Source: Chromera velia
Lineage: Eukaryota; Sar; Chromeraceae
Direction: 5' to 3'
Assembly: GCA_018398765.1 (NCBI GenBank)
Contig: JAHBMJ010004391.1
Span: 71,459 to 135,458 of the forward strand
Length of the DNA stretch: 64,000 nucleotides
Under the pieces are notes generated by a model. It did no database searches and had not been told where the DNA came from. It saw only the letters and a program-made list of their open reading frames with translations. Numbering within the stretch: the first letter of the stretch is position 1; every line of letters starts with the position of its first letter. Positions 1 through 12,600 of this stretch are shown here, piece after piece. A program made the position numbers and the translations under genes.

Positions 1-512
1 GGGGGGGGGGGGGGGGTTATGCAGCGGCGTTGCATAAAGTATTTTGTAAAAGTATTTTGTACGAGTCCCCGCTCTCATCATTGCATGCTTTAATAATTTT
101 CTTTCCATTCTAAAGTTTGAATTCTTTGTGTGTTCTCTTGACCCGTCTATGTTTGCCCAACTGCTCCCTGCCTATAATTCCTGTATCACTGGGGTAGAGA
201 CAAAATCTGGAAACGGAGAACTCTTTCAAGACATCAATCCTCTATGCTGTCTCCCGTCAGAGCATGCACTGAAGATGACTGCATGTTGATGAACTGCCGA
301 TTTTTTACTTGGTGATCCCTCGCCGACAAAGGAGTTTGCTTCGAGAGTCCCTTCTCTTCTCAAAGCACTCTGATGATGCTTGCCTAGCTGAGAACGAGTC
401 GGACGCCCATTCGGTGACACCGCTGCACAGGATTGTTTCGCACATGTGTTTTAATTTTGTTTGATTTCCCTTTCAACCATCTCCCAAACCCACGCCAGGG
501 TTCTTTGTAGAC
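1..512. other. Window-edge non-coding stretch
   Basis: It opens with 16 G residues, which may be a homopolymer or an assembly edge. The rest is mixed-composition sequence in which I recognise no gene. It could hold the 5' region or earlier exons of the gene that follows. Confidence 0.4.
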
Positions 513-2903
513 TTGCGATTGAGACCACCGTGTGTATCCAGGCGTCTTGCGTCCAAGGGCAGGCGAAGCCCGTCGAACTGGTGTCTGTCAGAACTCCCTT
601 CTCTTAGAGGCGGAGCCCTGCCGAGCTTCAAATCCTCAGCACCAGCAATGCGGGCGCAGAGGATTGGGGGATCTGGAAGCGCTCCGGGAACCAGTGGCAG
701 GGGAAGAACTAAAGGGGGGGTGAGGGGCCCCGGCAGAGATGAGGGTGGCATGCCGGGGTCCTCTTTGGGTAGATTTCAGAACCTGCCGAGAGGCGACTTC
801 TACTGCTGTCATAAGAGCGGCTGCAAGACTCACGATAGTAAAGGCGGGACCTCGCACTCCCATCGGCATGGGGGGCGCACACTTCATGTTGAGTGGGAGT
901 GCAGGTCCCCCTCTCGGTCTACTCGCTCTCCCTCTCCGTCTCCCCCTCCTCCCTCTCGCAGGGGAAGGGGGGGAAGGAGGAGGGGGAGAGGACGGGCCAG
1001 TAGACAGAGGGGTCCTTGCAGAGAGGGAAAAGAGGAGACTGGACAGACAGGCGTTCTTGACACTCTGTGCGTCCCTTCGAACGAGAACGCAGTGGTGTTT
1101 CTTCTTTTGTGGCAGTCTCGGGAGACCGTGGAGGGTGCAATGAGAAGACTCAGAGAAGAGGGAGGAGAGGGAACCAGACTCAGGTACGTGAGAGTCCAGC
1201 TCGGGTGTTGGGTGCATTGTTGATGAGTGCATGCATGCGTGGGTGTCTCATGCTGTACGTCCATGCGACGGGAGGGAAAGGACGGGTCATTCTTTCTTTC
1301 TTTCTTCCTTCCTTCCTTCCTTCCTTCCTTCTTTTCTTCCTTTCTTTTTGAAATTCAAAAATGAAAAAAATCAAAGAAAAATTAACCCAAAAAATGAAAA
1401 AGCAAATCGTGTCCTAAGAGGGGGGTCACGTGGAGCCGTAGCAAATGTTGCCAGATTTCATCGGTGGTCTGTCTCTCTGTTGGTCGGTGAGGGCGCGCTT
1501 GTTCTCAGGCAGGCAGTCAGTCAGGGATGCAAAGTGTGCTCATCCTGGCGGGGCAGGGAATAGAAGACAGAGAAAAAAGAGATATATACGGGTGACGTAT
1601 CTCTGTCTGACTCAGATGCTGTTTTTGGTTTCTCCTGCGACAGACCTTTTCGTCCTTCTGTGTGTGCATGAAACGCCCCTCTTGCAATCCAACCCTCACA
1701 GGCAGGCAGGCAGACAGGCACTCACTTCTCGTTGGCTTTTGTGTGGTCTGTCTCCCTTGCAGCACCCTCCAGCGGTTGCACGAACGTATCCAGAACCACC
1801 TGCACACCGTCAGCAGCAGCCCTCACCCTCTGGGCCCAGAGCCCCGGCAAGCCCTCATCCAGCTCTGCACAGGCACCGTCCCTCTGATCACCGGCTCTCA
1901 GGCTCCCGCATTGCCCTCAGTGCCAATCTGCAAGGGACATGCCGGGGCCCCTTCTGCCAGCCAGACTCTAGGCCCATGTCCCCTGTGGGACAGCAGGGGT
2001 GCACAGGGGGCGGCAGGGGGGAGTCCGGCCTCGTGTGGGGCCAGCCTTGTCTATGTGCAGCCGTCTCTGCCGTCCTCCGCTCCTTGTCCGGTTGCTGCAA
2101 ACGCAGGCCGGGGCCCCTGTTCCCTCCAGATGAGCCGGGGCCCTTGCTGGTCCCACCAGGTGTTCTCTCCCCCTTCCCGGGGCGATCAGGCGACAAGAAG
2201 GTGTCCCGTCACAGGAGAAGTGATGGAGATGGTAGAGCATGGGGTGAACTCTCATTTTGAGGTAACTCAACAGGGGCGTGACGGAGTGGTAATCCCCACA
2301 GGGGTGAGTGCACCAGACCCTCAGCAGTCCTTCACCCAGGAGACGGCAATTCTGCCTCCTGCCAGCAGACCTCTCCCGTCTTCCCTTCCTCCCCATGTGC
2401 CCAACATCCAAGAACACGGACGTGCTTTGCCTGTCCTCTCCCAAGCACCTCCTGAGAGACAACGGGCCCCCTTCGCTACAGTCGACACAGAACTGCCGGG
2501 GCCCTCCGACTCCGTCCTGTCTCCGGGGAGGAGGGCCAGGGGCCGGGGGAACATCCGGGCAGTGACGACTCACGCAGTCAGTCGGTCGGTCTACTTCTTC
2601 TTCATCTCGGCAGATATGTGATCAGCATGCAAATCTGAATGTTCGCTTGTTCGGACATATCAGGGACCGCGTTCGTTCAGCCGTAGAATCCGTGTGTTTG
2701 TGGTTTGTGTCTCTTCCATTCTGTCCTGCGGTGCCTCCGGGTGAGGTTTCATGTCCCCTTCTGTAGACATACATGTTTGTGTAGGTGGGCATGTGTGTAG
2801 TTTTTTGTGTAGGTGTGTGCAAGCGTGTGTGTGTGAGAGAGAGAGAGCGCGCGCGAGAAAGAGAAAGAGAAAGAGAGAGCGAGAGAGAGAGAGAGAGAGA
2901 GAC

Positions 2904-2946
<43 letters not shown>

Positions 2947-5692
2947 CCGTGCGTATCTGTGCCCAGGAAAGCTCAACAAGTCCATGTTTCTCTTATCTGT
3001 GTGCTTGTCCCTTTTCTCTCTGCAGGGCGTGCAGCTTTTTCTCGGCACTCATGACTGCAAAGAGGATGCTGGGTGTGCTCCGACTTCTGTACAGACCTGC
3101 CATCAGAGACACGCACAGCAGCAACCCCACAGCGCGCACAAATCCCGTCTTGTTCCCTCCTTACCGATTCCCCCCCATCGTGTCGTATCCCCAACCGGAC
3201 CTGCCGCACAAGCCCCGAATCCTCTTTCCCACCCCGACAACAGGTACCCCCCTTTTTCTTCCGTTCCGCCTCCTGGAATTCCTTTCAGCATGACTCACGC
3301 CGGGGAGAACCGAGAACAGGCAGAGGCAGTGACCCACTTTCCCTTCCAGTCTCCCCCCCGTGTCTCTGAGGAGTCGCCCAACCGTGCCTACCCCACGAAC
3401 ACTCCTGCTCGCTTTGGATGGCCCTCATCACACCCACCCACCCAAACGGACAAACCATCTGCCCCAAACCCCCCCCTCCACAACCACAACACCATTCCTT
3501 CTCTGTACAGCGACCCTAATTATTCCCCCCCCCCTGCCGTGGTCCATACGACGGAGCGCAGGCCAGAAGAGCACCCAAACACCCAGACACCCCAACCCAT
3601 TCATCCAGAGACCTCGCTTCTCCCACCCCCCCACAACATCAAGCCTTCTTTCAAGGGTACATCAGATAACAGAGAGGACCTAGGACACAGTCAGAACAGA
3701 CGCAGGAGGATGAACCACTCCGAGAATTTGTATGGCCCCCCTCTGACCTCTACAGAGGAGGGAATGGATGCAATTGGACACCTTGAGAGACCGTCTCCCT
3801 CTCCGCTATCACAAATCGAAAACCCAGCGCCACATGAGCAGCCCTCCGTGGATCCACATGAGCACACGGGTGCAGAGGCGTTCTTCACCAGACCCGTCTC
3901 TCCTCCCTCCAACCTTCCTGCTGCTCAATCCTCTGCAGGCCCCCCTGTCCCTCTGAGAGAGGCCCACCACGTTTCTGCAGCATCTACGGTGACCTCTGCG
4001 GCCCCTCTTTTCTCAAACTCCACGCGCACAGCTGCTGAAAGGATCAACGAGGCAGCGGAGCGAAAGGGGGGGAGAGGGCAGGGAGAACAGAGTGGGCATT
4101 TAGAGGAGGAAGCGGTTGCAAGCCAGAGGGCATTGAGCCAGCCCGCTTTGAGGCACTCACCTGCAGAGGCCCTAGGAAGAGAGGATAATTCAAGACACTC
4201 ACCGAAAAACGAAGCCGTGGAGGCCCTAGAAAGGGAGATGTCACTCGAGGCAGACAGGAGGGAGGATCGTGAGGTGAGATTGCGTCTTGCTGTCCCGCCA
4301 TCTTCCGTTGGTGAGGATTCCCGCTTTTCGGGACCACCTCTATCCGGGACCTTCCACCATCAACAGGCCAGACCCTACACGGAGACGGGAACAGAGGGAG
4401 AATCTCGACAAGGGGGGGGGTTGAGTTGGGCCCCAGCCGGGGCACCCTCAGCATCTTCCTACACACAGTCGCGCATTCCTGTCGAATACCAGTCTCCCCA
4501 TAATCCTGTTGAAATCAAAACCCCTCCTCTCTATTATTCCGGTGGTCCCTCAATCATGCCGTCTCCTTCTTCCCCTACCTCCTTTGCCTTCATAGAGGAG
4601 GCACCGGTGGCGGCGCTGGCTCAGAAGATCCGTTCCAGAGCCCGAGAGTCCCGCGCCGCCCTCCGGAAGGCCCTCGCTTTAGGTGATGAGGGCCAGGCTG
4701 CCTTTTGGCGTCTCCTGCCTGCGTGCTTCACCCCCCTCCCTGGGACCTCGACTGTGCCCCCTCCTCAGAGAGAAAGAGAAAAAGAGAGGTGTTCTGCGGG
4801 AGAGAAAGGGAAGCAGAAGGCGGGTGTGTTTCCTCTCAGGAGACATCAGAGGGCGAGAAAGGGAACAGAAGGGGAGACTGTAGACTCCGGCCAGAGGGGA
4901 ACAGAAGCAGCAGTCTCTGCTTTCTCTCCTCCCCTTATGAAGACAGGCCGAAATCAGATCCGATTGGGCAGGGGGGAGGAGAGTGTGCGGAGGGAATTGC
5001 AGGAGGCGGAGGACAGGTGGAGACACCAGCGCCGTCTCTCCGCACTCCTCCGCACAGAGCCCCCCCCACTAGATGAAGCGCTACTGGCTCTGTCGGGAGA
5101 CGGCGAGGGAGAGCACTCCGTTTTGGAGACGCCAGAGCCCTCCACAAGGGGCCCATGGGCCCAGAAACGAGGGACCCCGGCACTCTCAGAGACGGGAAGT
5201 CAGGATCCTGGCGCCTTGCGAGGTTCTCGCATCTCCGAGGGAGAACATAGACGGAGTGTGCATGGGGACAAACGAAATTCCATTTCCCGTCCCCTTCCGT
5301 CCTCTCAGCCCTCCGTGCAGTCCCTGGGGGCGGCTGGGTCTGTCGGACGGTTGCCCTCATTTCGTGGGGTGAATGAGAGATCGGACTCTGGGAGTGGGGT
5401 GGTGGGTCGCCAAACGCGGCAGGGGGAGTCAGAAGATTGGGACGGAGAGGAGGAGTGGGAAGAAGGAACAGAGGGCGTTCGCAGCCTTAATCACAGGGTG
5501 GGGGGGGAAGAAGAAGAAGAAGAAGACGGATACGGAAGAGAGGAAAATTTTGAAGTCGATACAGAAGTGTCTGATGCAGATTCGAGTTGGAGAGATAGTG
5601 GACAGACGCTGGAGGTCAAAGAACAAAAAAGTGTAAAATCAAATATGCATTCCTTTAAGGAAAAAAGAACGTTCCGATCTGGTTTCAACTGA
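513..5692 (+). CDS. Large low-complexity, probably disordered protein (three-exon model)
   Basis: I recognise no family. The model joins exons 513-1183, 1763-2576 and 3026-5692 into 1,383 aa. The donors are gtacgt and gtcagt, the acceptors end in ttgcag and ctgcag, and frame is kept at both junctions. The N-terminal part is rich in Arg, Ser, Gly and Pro. The middle (about residues 500-900) is dominated by Pro, Ser, His and Asn. The C-terminal third has charged helical stretches, for example REELQEAEDRWRHQRRLSALL-like heptads near 4990-5060, and ends in an acidic run of Glu/Asp followed by a basic tail. No signal peptide, membrane segment or catalytic motif is visible. The long open frame of the last exon (2.67 kb) is the strongest evidence for coding. 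The start codon and first exon are uncertain because another frame is also open between 739 and 1143. A scaffold or regulatory role is possible but not shown. Confidence 0.5.
1291..1350. repeat. (CTTT)n/(CCTT)n microsatellite
   Basis: Tetranucleotide pyrimidine tract inside the predicted first intron of the 513-5692 gene. Confidence 0.9.
2825..2943. repeat. (GT)n(GA)n compound microsatellite
   Basis: Short GT tract followed by about 100 bases of GA-rich repeat, inside the predicted second intron of the 513-5692 gene. It creates long spurious Arg/Glu open frames. Confidence 0.9.
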
Positions 5693-6398
5693 CAGGATTA
5701 TTACAAAGCTTTATAGATACAAGCTCTTCAACTATGCAAAAATATAAATTGAAGTAAAACTGTGTCTTAAATCTAAAATTTAACATTTTTGATGAGTGAA
5801 TTGACCACGCATGCAGGTGGAGATAGCTAGGTTCATGGAGTGTTGCGCCCCTTCAATTAAGTTATAAAAATACTAGCCGCTTTGTTATTAAAAAATAGAG
5901 TTTTTTATTATTAAAGCATATCAAAGGTCTAGTCAAAGCTACAGGATGTTACTAGCCAAGCCAGGCTACCGTTTTTGCCCATCTCTTCAGCCGTTTCCGT
6001 CATTCTACCACCATCTGCGTCAAAACAGGCAGGTTAGAAGGAGCTTTGGGGCGAGATATGAAAGTAAAAGGGCGCAACCTAACCTAGCCTATCAGAATGA
6101 AGGTTCTCTGGCTCTTCTTTCTTCTGATTGAGCTAGATTTCGGCAGAAAGAGGACAAGGCCACGCATTCTGTGTGAGAATGTAAGACCACTCTGCCTTGC
6201 CGTGGGAATTCAATGAGTAGCCGTCACGGGAAAGCCGTTCTTGCCTGTGTTATCTTCCTTCGTGGGAGAGGACTGCCCTAGCAGTGTGTCCAGCTACGCA
6301 TCGAACCAGCCGAACGTTAGACGCTTATTTATGGGCCGATATTATTATATTATTAACCCTTCTCCCCACCCACTCCTCCTGAGGTTCCTCAAGCCTCA
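5693..6398. other. AT-rich intergenic DNA
   Basis: Base composition drops sharply to AT-rich right after the stop at 5692. No gene is recognised. It probably includes the 3' UTR and terminator of the upstream gene. Confidence 0.5.
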
Positions 6399-7361
6399 GT
6401 GCACTTCATTCACCTTTTTCTTGAAGAAGACTTCAGCCAAAACCCGTTTGGGCTCTCAGCTCAGACTGTTCGTGAGCTGTTTAACCTTTGTATACAGGAG
6501 GATCTGGCTTGTTGTAACGGCGTAGATTTTGTTAGGCAAAAGGGCCTGGAGGCAGTTTTTCGTTGTGACATGACGAAGAAGCATGCCAACGATGTCATTG
6601 CCGCCCGGGATGGGCGTTTGCTCTTTTCTGTTCGCGGTAGTTCGCGGGTATGGAGACGCGTTCCCTTCTTGTAAGATGTGGCTTCGTATCTGCGGAGAAA
6701 CTCACCTTCCTGAATCAGAGCAGGAAGAATGCAATGTGCAACGTTCTTTGCAGCAACTTTTCTCTCTGCTTCCTCCTTCTGACCGCGTGAGTCCTCGTCT
6801 GCGCTTCACTGCATAGATGACGACAGTCACTCCCGCCGTTGTTTCTAAGTCGGCAAGGAAGTCTTGGCGTCAGAGGGTATAGGATCAGATTCAAGACGAG
6901 ATTGGCTTTCTTGAACAGTTTGAAGAAGGGGAAGAACACGCATCCAGCAGGTAGAACCTCTCCTTTGACATGTCTTTCCCATCAGTCATATGTGCTGTGC
7001 GGGCTTTTGCGATGCTTGAAAACCATCCAGCAGGAGAGGGGGAGGGTGACCGACCTGGTCTTCAAAAGGGTAAGTTTGTTGCAATATGGCTATGAGAGTA
7101 GATTGAATATAAAGCTCAGCAATGGGAGTCTGTTCTGTTTCTTGTTTCTTTGTTTTCTTTCCTTTTCATCTCCCCTTCATTCCCCTTCCTCTTCTCTTAC
7201 AGATAAACGATGCGAGCACAATGACTGAACGGTCTTTTTCTGAATTGTTTATCCCTTTGACCCTTCGAACGCCTTCTTCGTACATCCATTCCAATCCTTG
7301 TTCTCCCTCAGGCTCTTCACTGGTTTGCTCTGTCTGCTCTCAGTACCTTGGATTGGTTTGA
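6399..7361 (+). pseudogene. Doubtful multi-exon gene or pseudogene
   Basis: Several short protein-like stretches lie in changing frames with plausible splice signals. The first (6399-6674) contains LSAQTVRELFNLCIQEDL. A second ends at the donor gtgagt near 6787 after SEQEECNVQRSLQQLF. A third ends at the donor gtaagt near 7071. An acceptor ending in ttacag near 7202 leads to a last frame that stops at 7361. The pieces read like real coding sequence, but the junctions do not assemble into one clean frame by eye, and the composition is poorer in GC than that of the firm genes. It may be a host gene with small exons, or the remnant of one. No family is recognised. Confidence 0.25.
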
Positions 7362-8093
7362 CTGTCGCAGCCTTCTACAGTGAGGGGCGGCACTTAGATT
7401 GATTAAGCGTCATTCTGCAGGTACCAGGTTTCAGCTAGCAGACGGCAGCCCCACCCTGATGAGTGATGGAAGTCTGGCAAAAGGGCAATACAGCATTGTC
7501 CTAGACTCATGCATTGCATGATGGCCTATAGACCGATTAATAATAATGATGATGATGATGATAATTTTGTTAACTACTTAGAATCTCTGAATCTGACAAT
7601 CTTTAGACATTAAGGAAAGAATCCATTATATTTTGAAGTGAAATTATATAAAATGCTATACGACTATATCTATTGGTTAGACTATAAGTCTACAACCTCT
7701 TGCTCATCGACTGCCCTGGGTCACTGCCATGGTGAACTGAACAAAGAAGCTCTCTCTCGTCTGACGAGGGTAGACCATGGTTTACCGAAGTTATACAAGT
7801 TAATCAAACAAGAAAGTGATCTCTATGATAAACGAGGGAATACGGGGGAGATAATAACCTATTAATGGAAGAGAAGAGCTAAGTCTGAATTTTAATGTGA
7901 CAACTATCAGAAGATGTCTAAAGATATCTTATTTAGTTGACCAACCTTAACCGACCTAGCGTTTCGTCTAGCATTTCGTTCGGGGACGTACTGTACAGTG
8001 TACGTCATTTACATTATTTTACATCATTGGCAATGCAAAGACCGACCAGCTTCCTCAAGCTATTTACTTAATATTTTTATTTTCCTTTTTTTT

Positions 8094-8125
<32 letters not shown>

Positions 8126-8559
8126 TTTCTTTTGGTAATAAATCGGGGTTTTCCTTCCTGTGCCTGGAGGTTTTGCCCTGAGGCGCTGCGATGGGAAGGA
8201 ATGTATGTAGGAAAACAGGGGAAGGGAAATGGGCAGACCGTCACTGTCTGATACTAAGTAGCGCCAGGCGACTGTTTCTTCTGGGTGCCAAAACAGAAGT
8301 TTTTGGTCATCAATAATAGTTAAACAGACTGGTACGTGAAGAATAACCAGACTAGAAAAGACTGTCAAACCTTCCCTGGCTTTTGTTCTGGTCAGAAGGG
8401 GTGGGAAAGGGCTGACAACGAGTAGCTTCGAATAGCAAGTGTGAGAAGAAAATTTTATGAAGAATCCTGTTAATTTTGGCCTAGAAAGTGTAGCTGGGGG
8501 GCACTTACAAAGAGTTGAGGTGGGAAGGCGTATATGTCGAGCGCAAATCTCGGATTAAA
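7362..8559. other. AT-rich intergenic DNA with (TTTC)n
   Basis: No gene is recognised. It contains a short GAT repeat near 7545-7562 and a (TTTC)n tract at about 8087-8136. Confidence 0.5.
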
Positions 8560-8980
8560 AAACTGGCGCATGCAGTCTGATGGCCTCAGAAATATCGGTA
8601 AGAGGATGCTATAAGGGGGTAGTTAACACAGCCACCGTTGCTCCAGAATCCAAAGTTAATTTCGCTTTCTGGGCTAGGCTAAATCGTAGAATAGGTGACT
8701 CAGTACCGAGTATTAGTTAGTGCTTCAAGAAAAAAAAAATCGTGACAGTACTTTAAGATTTTCAGTGTTATGTTCTTTTTTTGGTTCCAAGGGCCTTTTG
8801 TACTGAGTCGAGTATTGTAAGATTCAGCTCTGGGCTATTCGCACGCAGTGCGTCAGATGCTTTAATTGAAATATTGGATCAGTCTGACAGGCTGTCGATC
8901 ACAGACTCAGGTCAAATTTCGGGCCCCGCAAAGCAGAAATTGAGCCTGCATGTGCGCTTGGTCCGTGAAAGCTAGCAAAA
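8560..8980 (-). mobile_element. Fossil scrap of a retroelement protease (LTR-type, family uncertain)
   Basis: On the minus strand around 8610-8720 a short stretch encodes the retropepsin-like active-site signature LTLDSGATVAVL. A related sequence in opposite orientation lies just to the right (about 8800-8975), so two similar fragments face each other. Only a small part of an element is present. It is broken and looks old, and no terminal repeats or other domains are seen. Assignment to Copia-, Gypsy- or other retropepsin-bearing elements is not possible from this piece. Confidence 0.35.
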
Positions 8981-9151
8981 TTCCCACCTCATGCATGACG
9001 GATCGTATAGGAAGGAGGATATTTCATTGCAGGCTGACTGCTTGAGAGTTGACTTGACTAGAAAAGTTCCACGCCCACGATCTGCCTTAATTCGAGGTGT
9101 CATACTTCGTGATCTGATTGGTCCACTTCGAACACGACAAACTCAGCTTGA

Positions 9152-9404
9152 TTGACGCTGGGAGAACTTGAATGGTTGCTTCGAAGAAGTACGAATTTCC
9201 TAGTTGACAAACGGACTGATGCTACCTTACGGACTGTGTTCGTCTGTCCATTCATTCCTCGTTTCCGTAGGCGTTTGAAAGTAGCCTGGAGGCCTTTACG
9301 TAATCCAAGTAGCAGTTGGGAAAGCAATCGACGCAGTCTCATCAAAGAATGGCGAGCACAAGCTACCAAATCTTCTCAGTTCCCCGATCAGGAAAAGACG
9401 ACGG
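9152..9404 (+). other. Possible upstream exon of the bZIP gene
   Basis: An open stretch rich in Arg ends at a strong donor (gtaagt at 9405). The next good acceptor is ctcgcag before 9579, inside the leader of the bZIP gene. Joining the two does not keep this frame open into the bZIP frame, so if transcribed it is more likely a 5' untranslated exon. Confidence 0.25.
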
Positions 9405-9615
9405 GTAAGTAGGTCAGACGCTCTCCCTGACAAAGATTAACTGAATAATGATCTCCTTTCTCGCACATGTCGGGACATTTTGCAGCGCCCTGCCTGCCCA
9501 AATGTCCCCTCCAAACTTCCGCTGAAACGGCCCTGCTGCGTTCTCTTGAAACGTCCTCTCTCTTTCACCTGCTCGCAGGGTCAGTGCACGCAGCCCCAGC
9601 AATCCCTCTCGCAAT

Positions 9616-12600
9616 ATGCAAACCCTCTCCGGGAGGCGGAGGGGGGGATCTGGGGGATCTGTAGCTGGTGCAAACATTGGGGGTGGCGGTGGGAGTCAGA
9701 CAAACTCGAGGAATAGCAGTAGAGGTCGCACTCGCAAGGCTGGCGGTGTACAGCTTTCACAGCAGCAGCAGGAGACGGGTGCAACCTCAGGTTCCACTTC
9801 TGATGGTTCCCTTCTCACAGGTGTGGCTGCAGAGGGCCAAATGCCAAATGGCGGAGAGGGGGGTGCGCCCACGATGAATGGATACCGCCCCTCCGGTTCG
9901 GGAGGGGGGTCTGCCGGGGCCCCAATGGAGGAGGATTCGGAGTTCCAGAGGAACAAGGAGAGACTGACAAACGCCTTCAAGGCCCTCGTACAGCAGCAGC
10001 ACCCTGTGCAGAGCAGCCATCCGAGCCAGGCAGCACAGGGGCCCAGTATGGCCCTGGATGCGGGGTCCCGGGGTGTGTCGTCGTCGTCTGCTCTGGGGTC
10101 CTCGGGCCTAGACTTGTCGGTGTCAGGGAACTGGGGGGGGGCAGCGCGTCCTCTCCTTCCCCCCGACGGGCAGCTGGAGATGAAGATGGAGGAAAGGGGG
10201 TTTGAGGGGTTGTCCGATGGGGAGGGTGAGGGGGAAGATGGGGGGGGGGAGATGGAAGACTATGGACATGGGGAGGGGGAAGAGGGTGAGGGTGTGGGAG
10301 GGGTGGGTGGGAATGTGGAGGATAGACGGTCGAAGCGTTTGGCAAGGAATCGTGAGAGTGCCCGACAGTCGAGAAAGAGAAAGAAGATGTACGTCGAATT
10401 GTTGGAGGATTCAGTTGCACGGCTGCAGATGGAGTTGCAACTTGCGAAAGACCAACTCCAAAACGCACACCAACAGCAGCAGAATTCAGACCACGCCATG
10501 GGGGGTTCCCCCTCTCAGTCTTCTTCCTCTTCCTCTGCTGCCCCCTCCACTGGCCCCTTGGGAGTGGGGGATGCTTTAGGCCGTCTCGAGAAGGAGCTTC
10601 AGGGTTCCTGTCTGTCTCTCGAACAGCTTCTTGTGACTGCCCTGGAAAGAGAAAAACACGCTGCCATGCAGAAGCAGCACCAACAGCAGCAGGAGAGGGG
10701 CGCATTCGGAGAGCCCCTGACAGCATCCCAGACCCAGCAGGTCGGAGGTTTGGGTTTCGCGTCCTATTCATCCATCGATCCGGAGACGGACAGGAAGATT
10801 GCCCGTCTCGTTGAGGAGGTGGTCATCCGCATGGGTGCCAACGGTGCAGAAAGGAGAGGGGCGATGGCTCAGAGTCTCGCAGAAGCCCGGGAGTCCCTTC
10901 TCTCCCCCTTCAACCGTCTGGCCATGTGGATTGCAGAGCAGGGAGTGGGGCCGTTTGCACCCTTTCCTCAAGCAGGGGGGGGGTTTGAGGGGGAGGCAGG
11001 GGCAGACTGCGTGCCCATGCCCCCCATCAGCGAAGAGGACGACTCCGCTGCTGAGGGTCAGTCAGGAGGTGTGTGTGGGTGTGGGTGTGGGTGTGGGTGT
11101 GGGTGGGGGTGGGTGTGGGTGGGTGTGGGTGTGTGTGTGTGTGCGTGTGTGTGTGTGTGGGTGTGGGTGTGGGTGTGTGCATGTGTGTGTGTGTGTGCGT
11201 GTGTGCCCTTGTGGGAGGAAGAGGGGGGACCCCTGAGATCCAAATGCCCCGAGTGTGCTCCAGCGTCTCTTTATGGTGTTGCAGATCATGTTGTCTGTGT
11301 TAGTTTGTTTGTTGTGTGTCTCGGTGTGTGGGTGTCCGTGTACCCGTTGAGTCCTTTGCATCTCCTTCGTTTGTGATTGTGTGTTTGTGATTGTGCTCTT
11401 TCACTCTTCCACGCATCTGTTCATCCTCCCACCCACCCACCCACCAGGAGCTTACATAATCTTTCTTTGTGCGTGTATGTATTTGTGGGTATTTGTGAGA
11501 GTGTGTAAGCTTTCACAGAAATGTCTGCATGTGAATCTGCAGGCGGCACAGTCGATGCCCGAGCCGCGGAGGCCGAGGAGGCACGGCAGGTGCGCGTCGA
11601 TTGGCAACAGCTGGTGACGGAGTTCCAGATCACCCCCGACCAGCAGGGCAGGATTGCAGAGTTTGCAGAGGCCATCCGAAGGGAGAGGGTGCTCGCACAG
11701 CGGTGCCTGTCGGTGTTGAGACATGCCCGTCATGCCCTGTCGATGAGGGCGTGGGGGCTCCAGAGATGCTTCGAGGGCCTGAAGGACCATCTGTCCCTCC
11801 ACCAGGCAGCCGCTTTCTTCCTCTGGTTAGTTGTTGATTTGCATAGTAGACACGCACCTAGGGTGTATGAACATGTGTTCATCTGCATTTGGATTCTGTC
11901 TGCTCGCTGCCTGAAAAGCCAACCTGTTCGCTTGGACTCCTTCTTTCGTGCAAGGAATGGAGCGGCGCTCAAAAAAAGTCTCTCTGCACAGGTTTTGCTC
12001 TTTTCATCTTTTCTGCTTGTGTCTCAAAAGGGCTTGATCGCCTTTTTGCTTGATGGTCTTGAAAGCAGGGTCACTCATGAGATCTCTTTCGGATGTTTCG
12101 CCAACAAAATTAAGTGGTTGTGATCTTCATTCGCATTACTTATTTCGCAGGTTGCGAAAGCGCAGTGAGCGTCTGTCTGGTAGCGGGGCTGCGGGTCTGA
12201 TTGACGAACGTCTGTTCCCCCCCGAGTGTTTGGAGCTTGGGTCTCTCCAACAGATCCTCAACGAACCCCTGCCCCCCCTCCCTCAGGGACCCACACAAGC
12301 AGAAACCCAAACGGTGGGGCTGCGTCCTAGGGCAAGGAGCGAGGGGAGTGTGTCGATGGGCTCGCCAGCCCCCCAGCCTGCACCTGCTGCCTTTGGGGGA
12401 TTGGTTGAGGGGGGGGGACCGCAACTGAATGCATTGGGGCTCTTCGGAAGGACCCCGGCAGGCGGTTTCGGCGTCTCCCCTGCATCCTTGCGTCCCCTTG
12501 CCATGCCGGGGTCCGGAAGGGGCTCTTCCTCCCAGTCGGATGCAGGAGGCAACGGGGCTGCTCCAAATGGGGGGGGGCAGGGTGCCTCGTCTTCAGAGGG

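Noticed and set aside
1-16. Poly-G start as a telomere
   Set aside because: Only G, no telomeric unit; more likely a homopolymer or assembly edge.
636-1264. Minus-strand open frames opposite the first gene
   Set aside because: Low-complexity mirror of the GC-rich plus-strand exon; no domain content and no splice context.
3026-3243. Alternative frame and short intron near 3244-3288 in the first gene
   Set aside because: The frame looks protein-like, but the junction would not keep frame with the long downstream exon, so the continuous exon was preferred.
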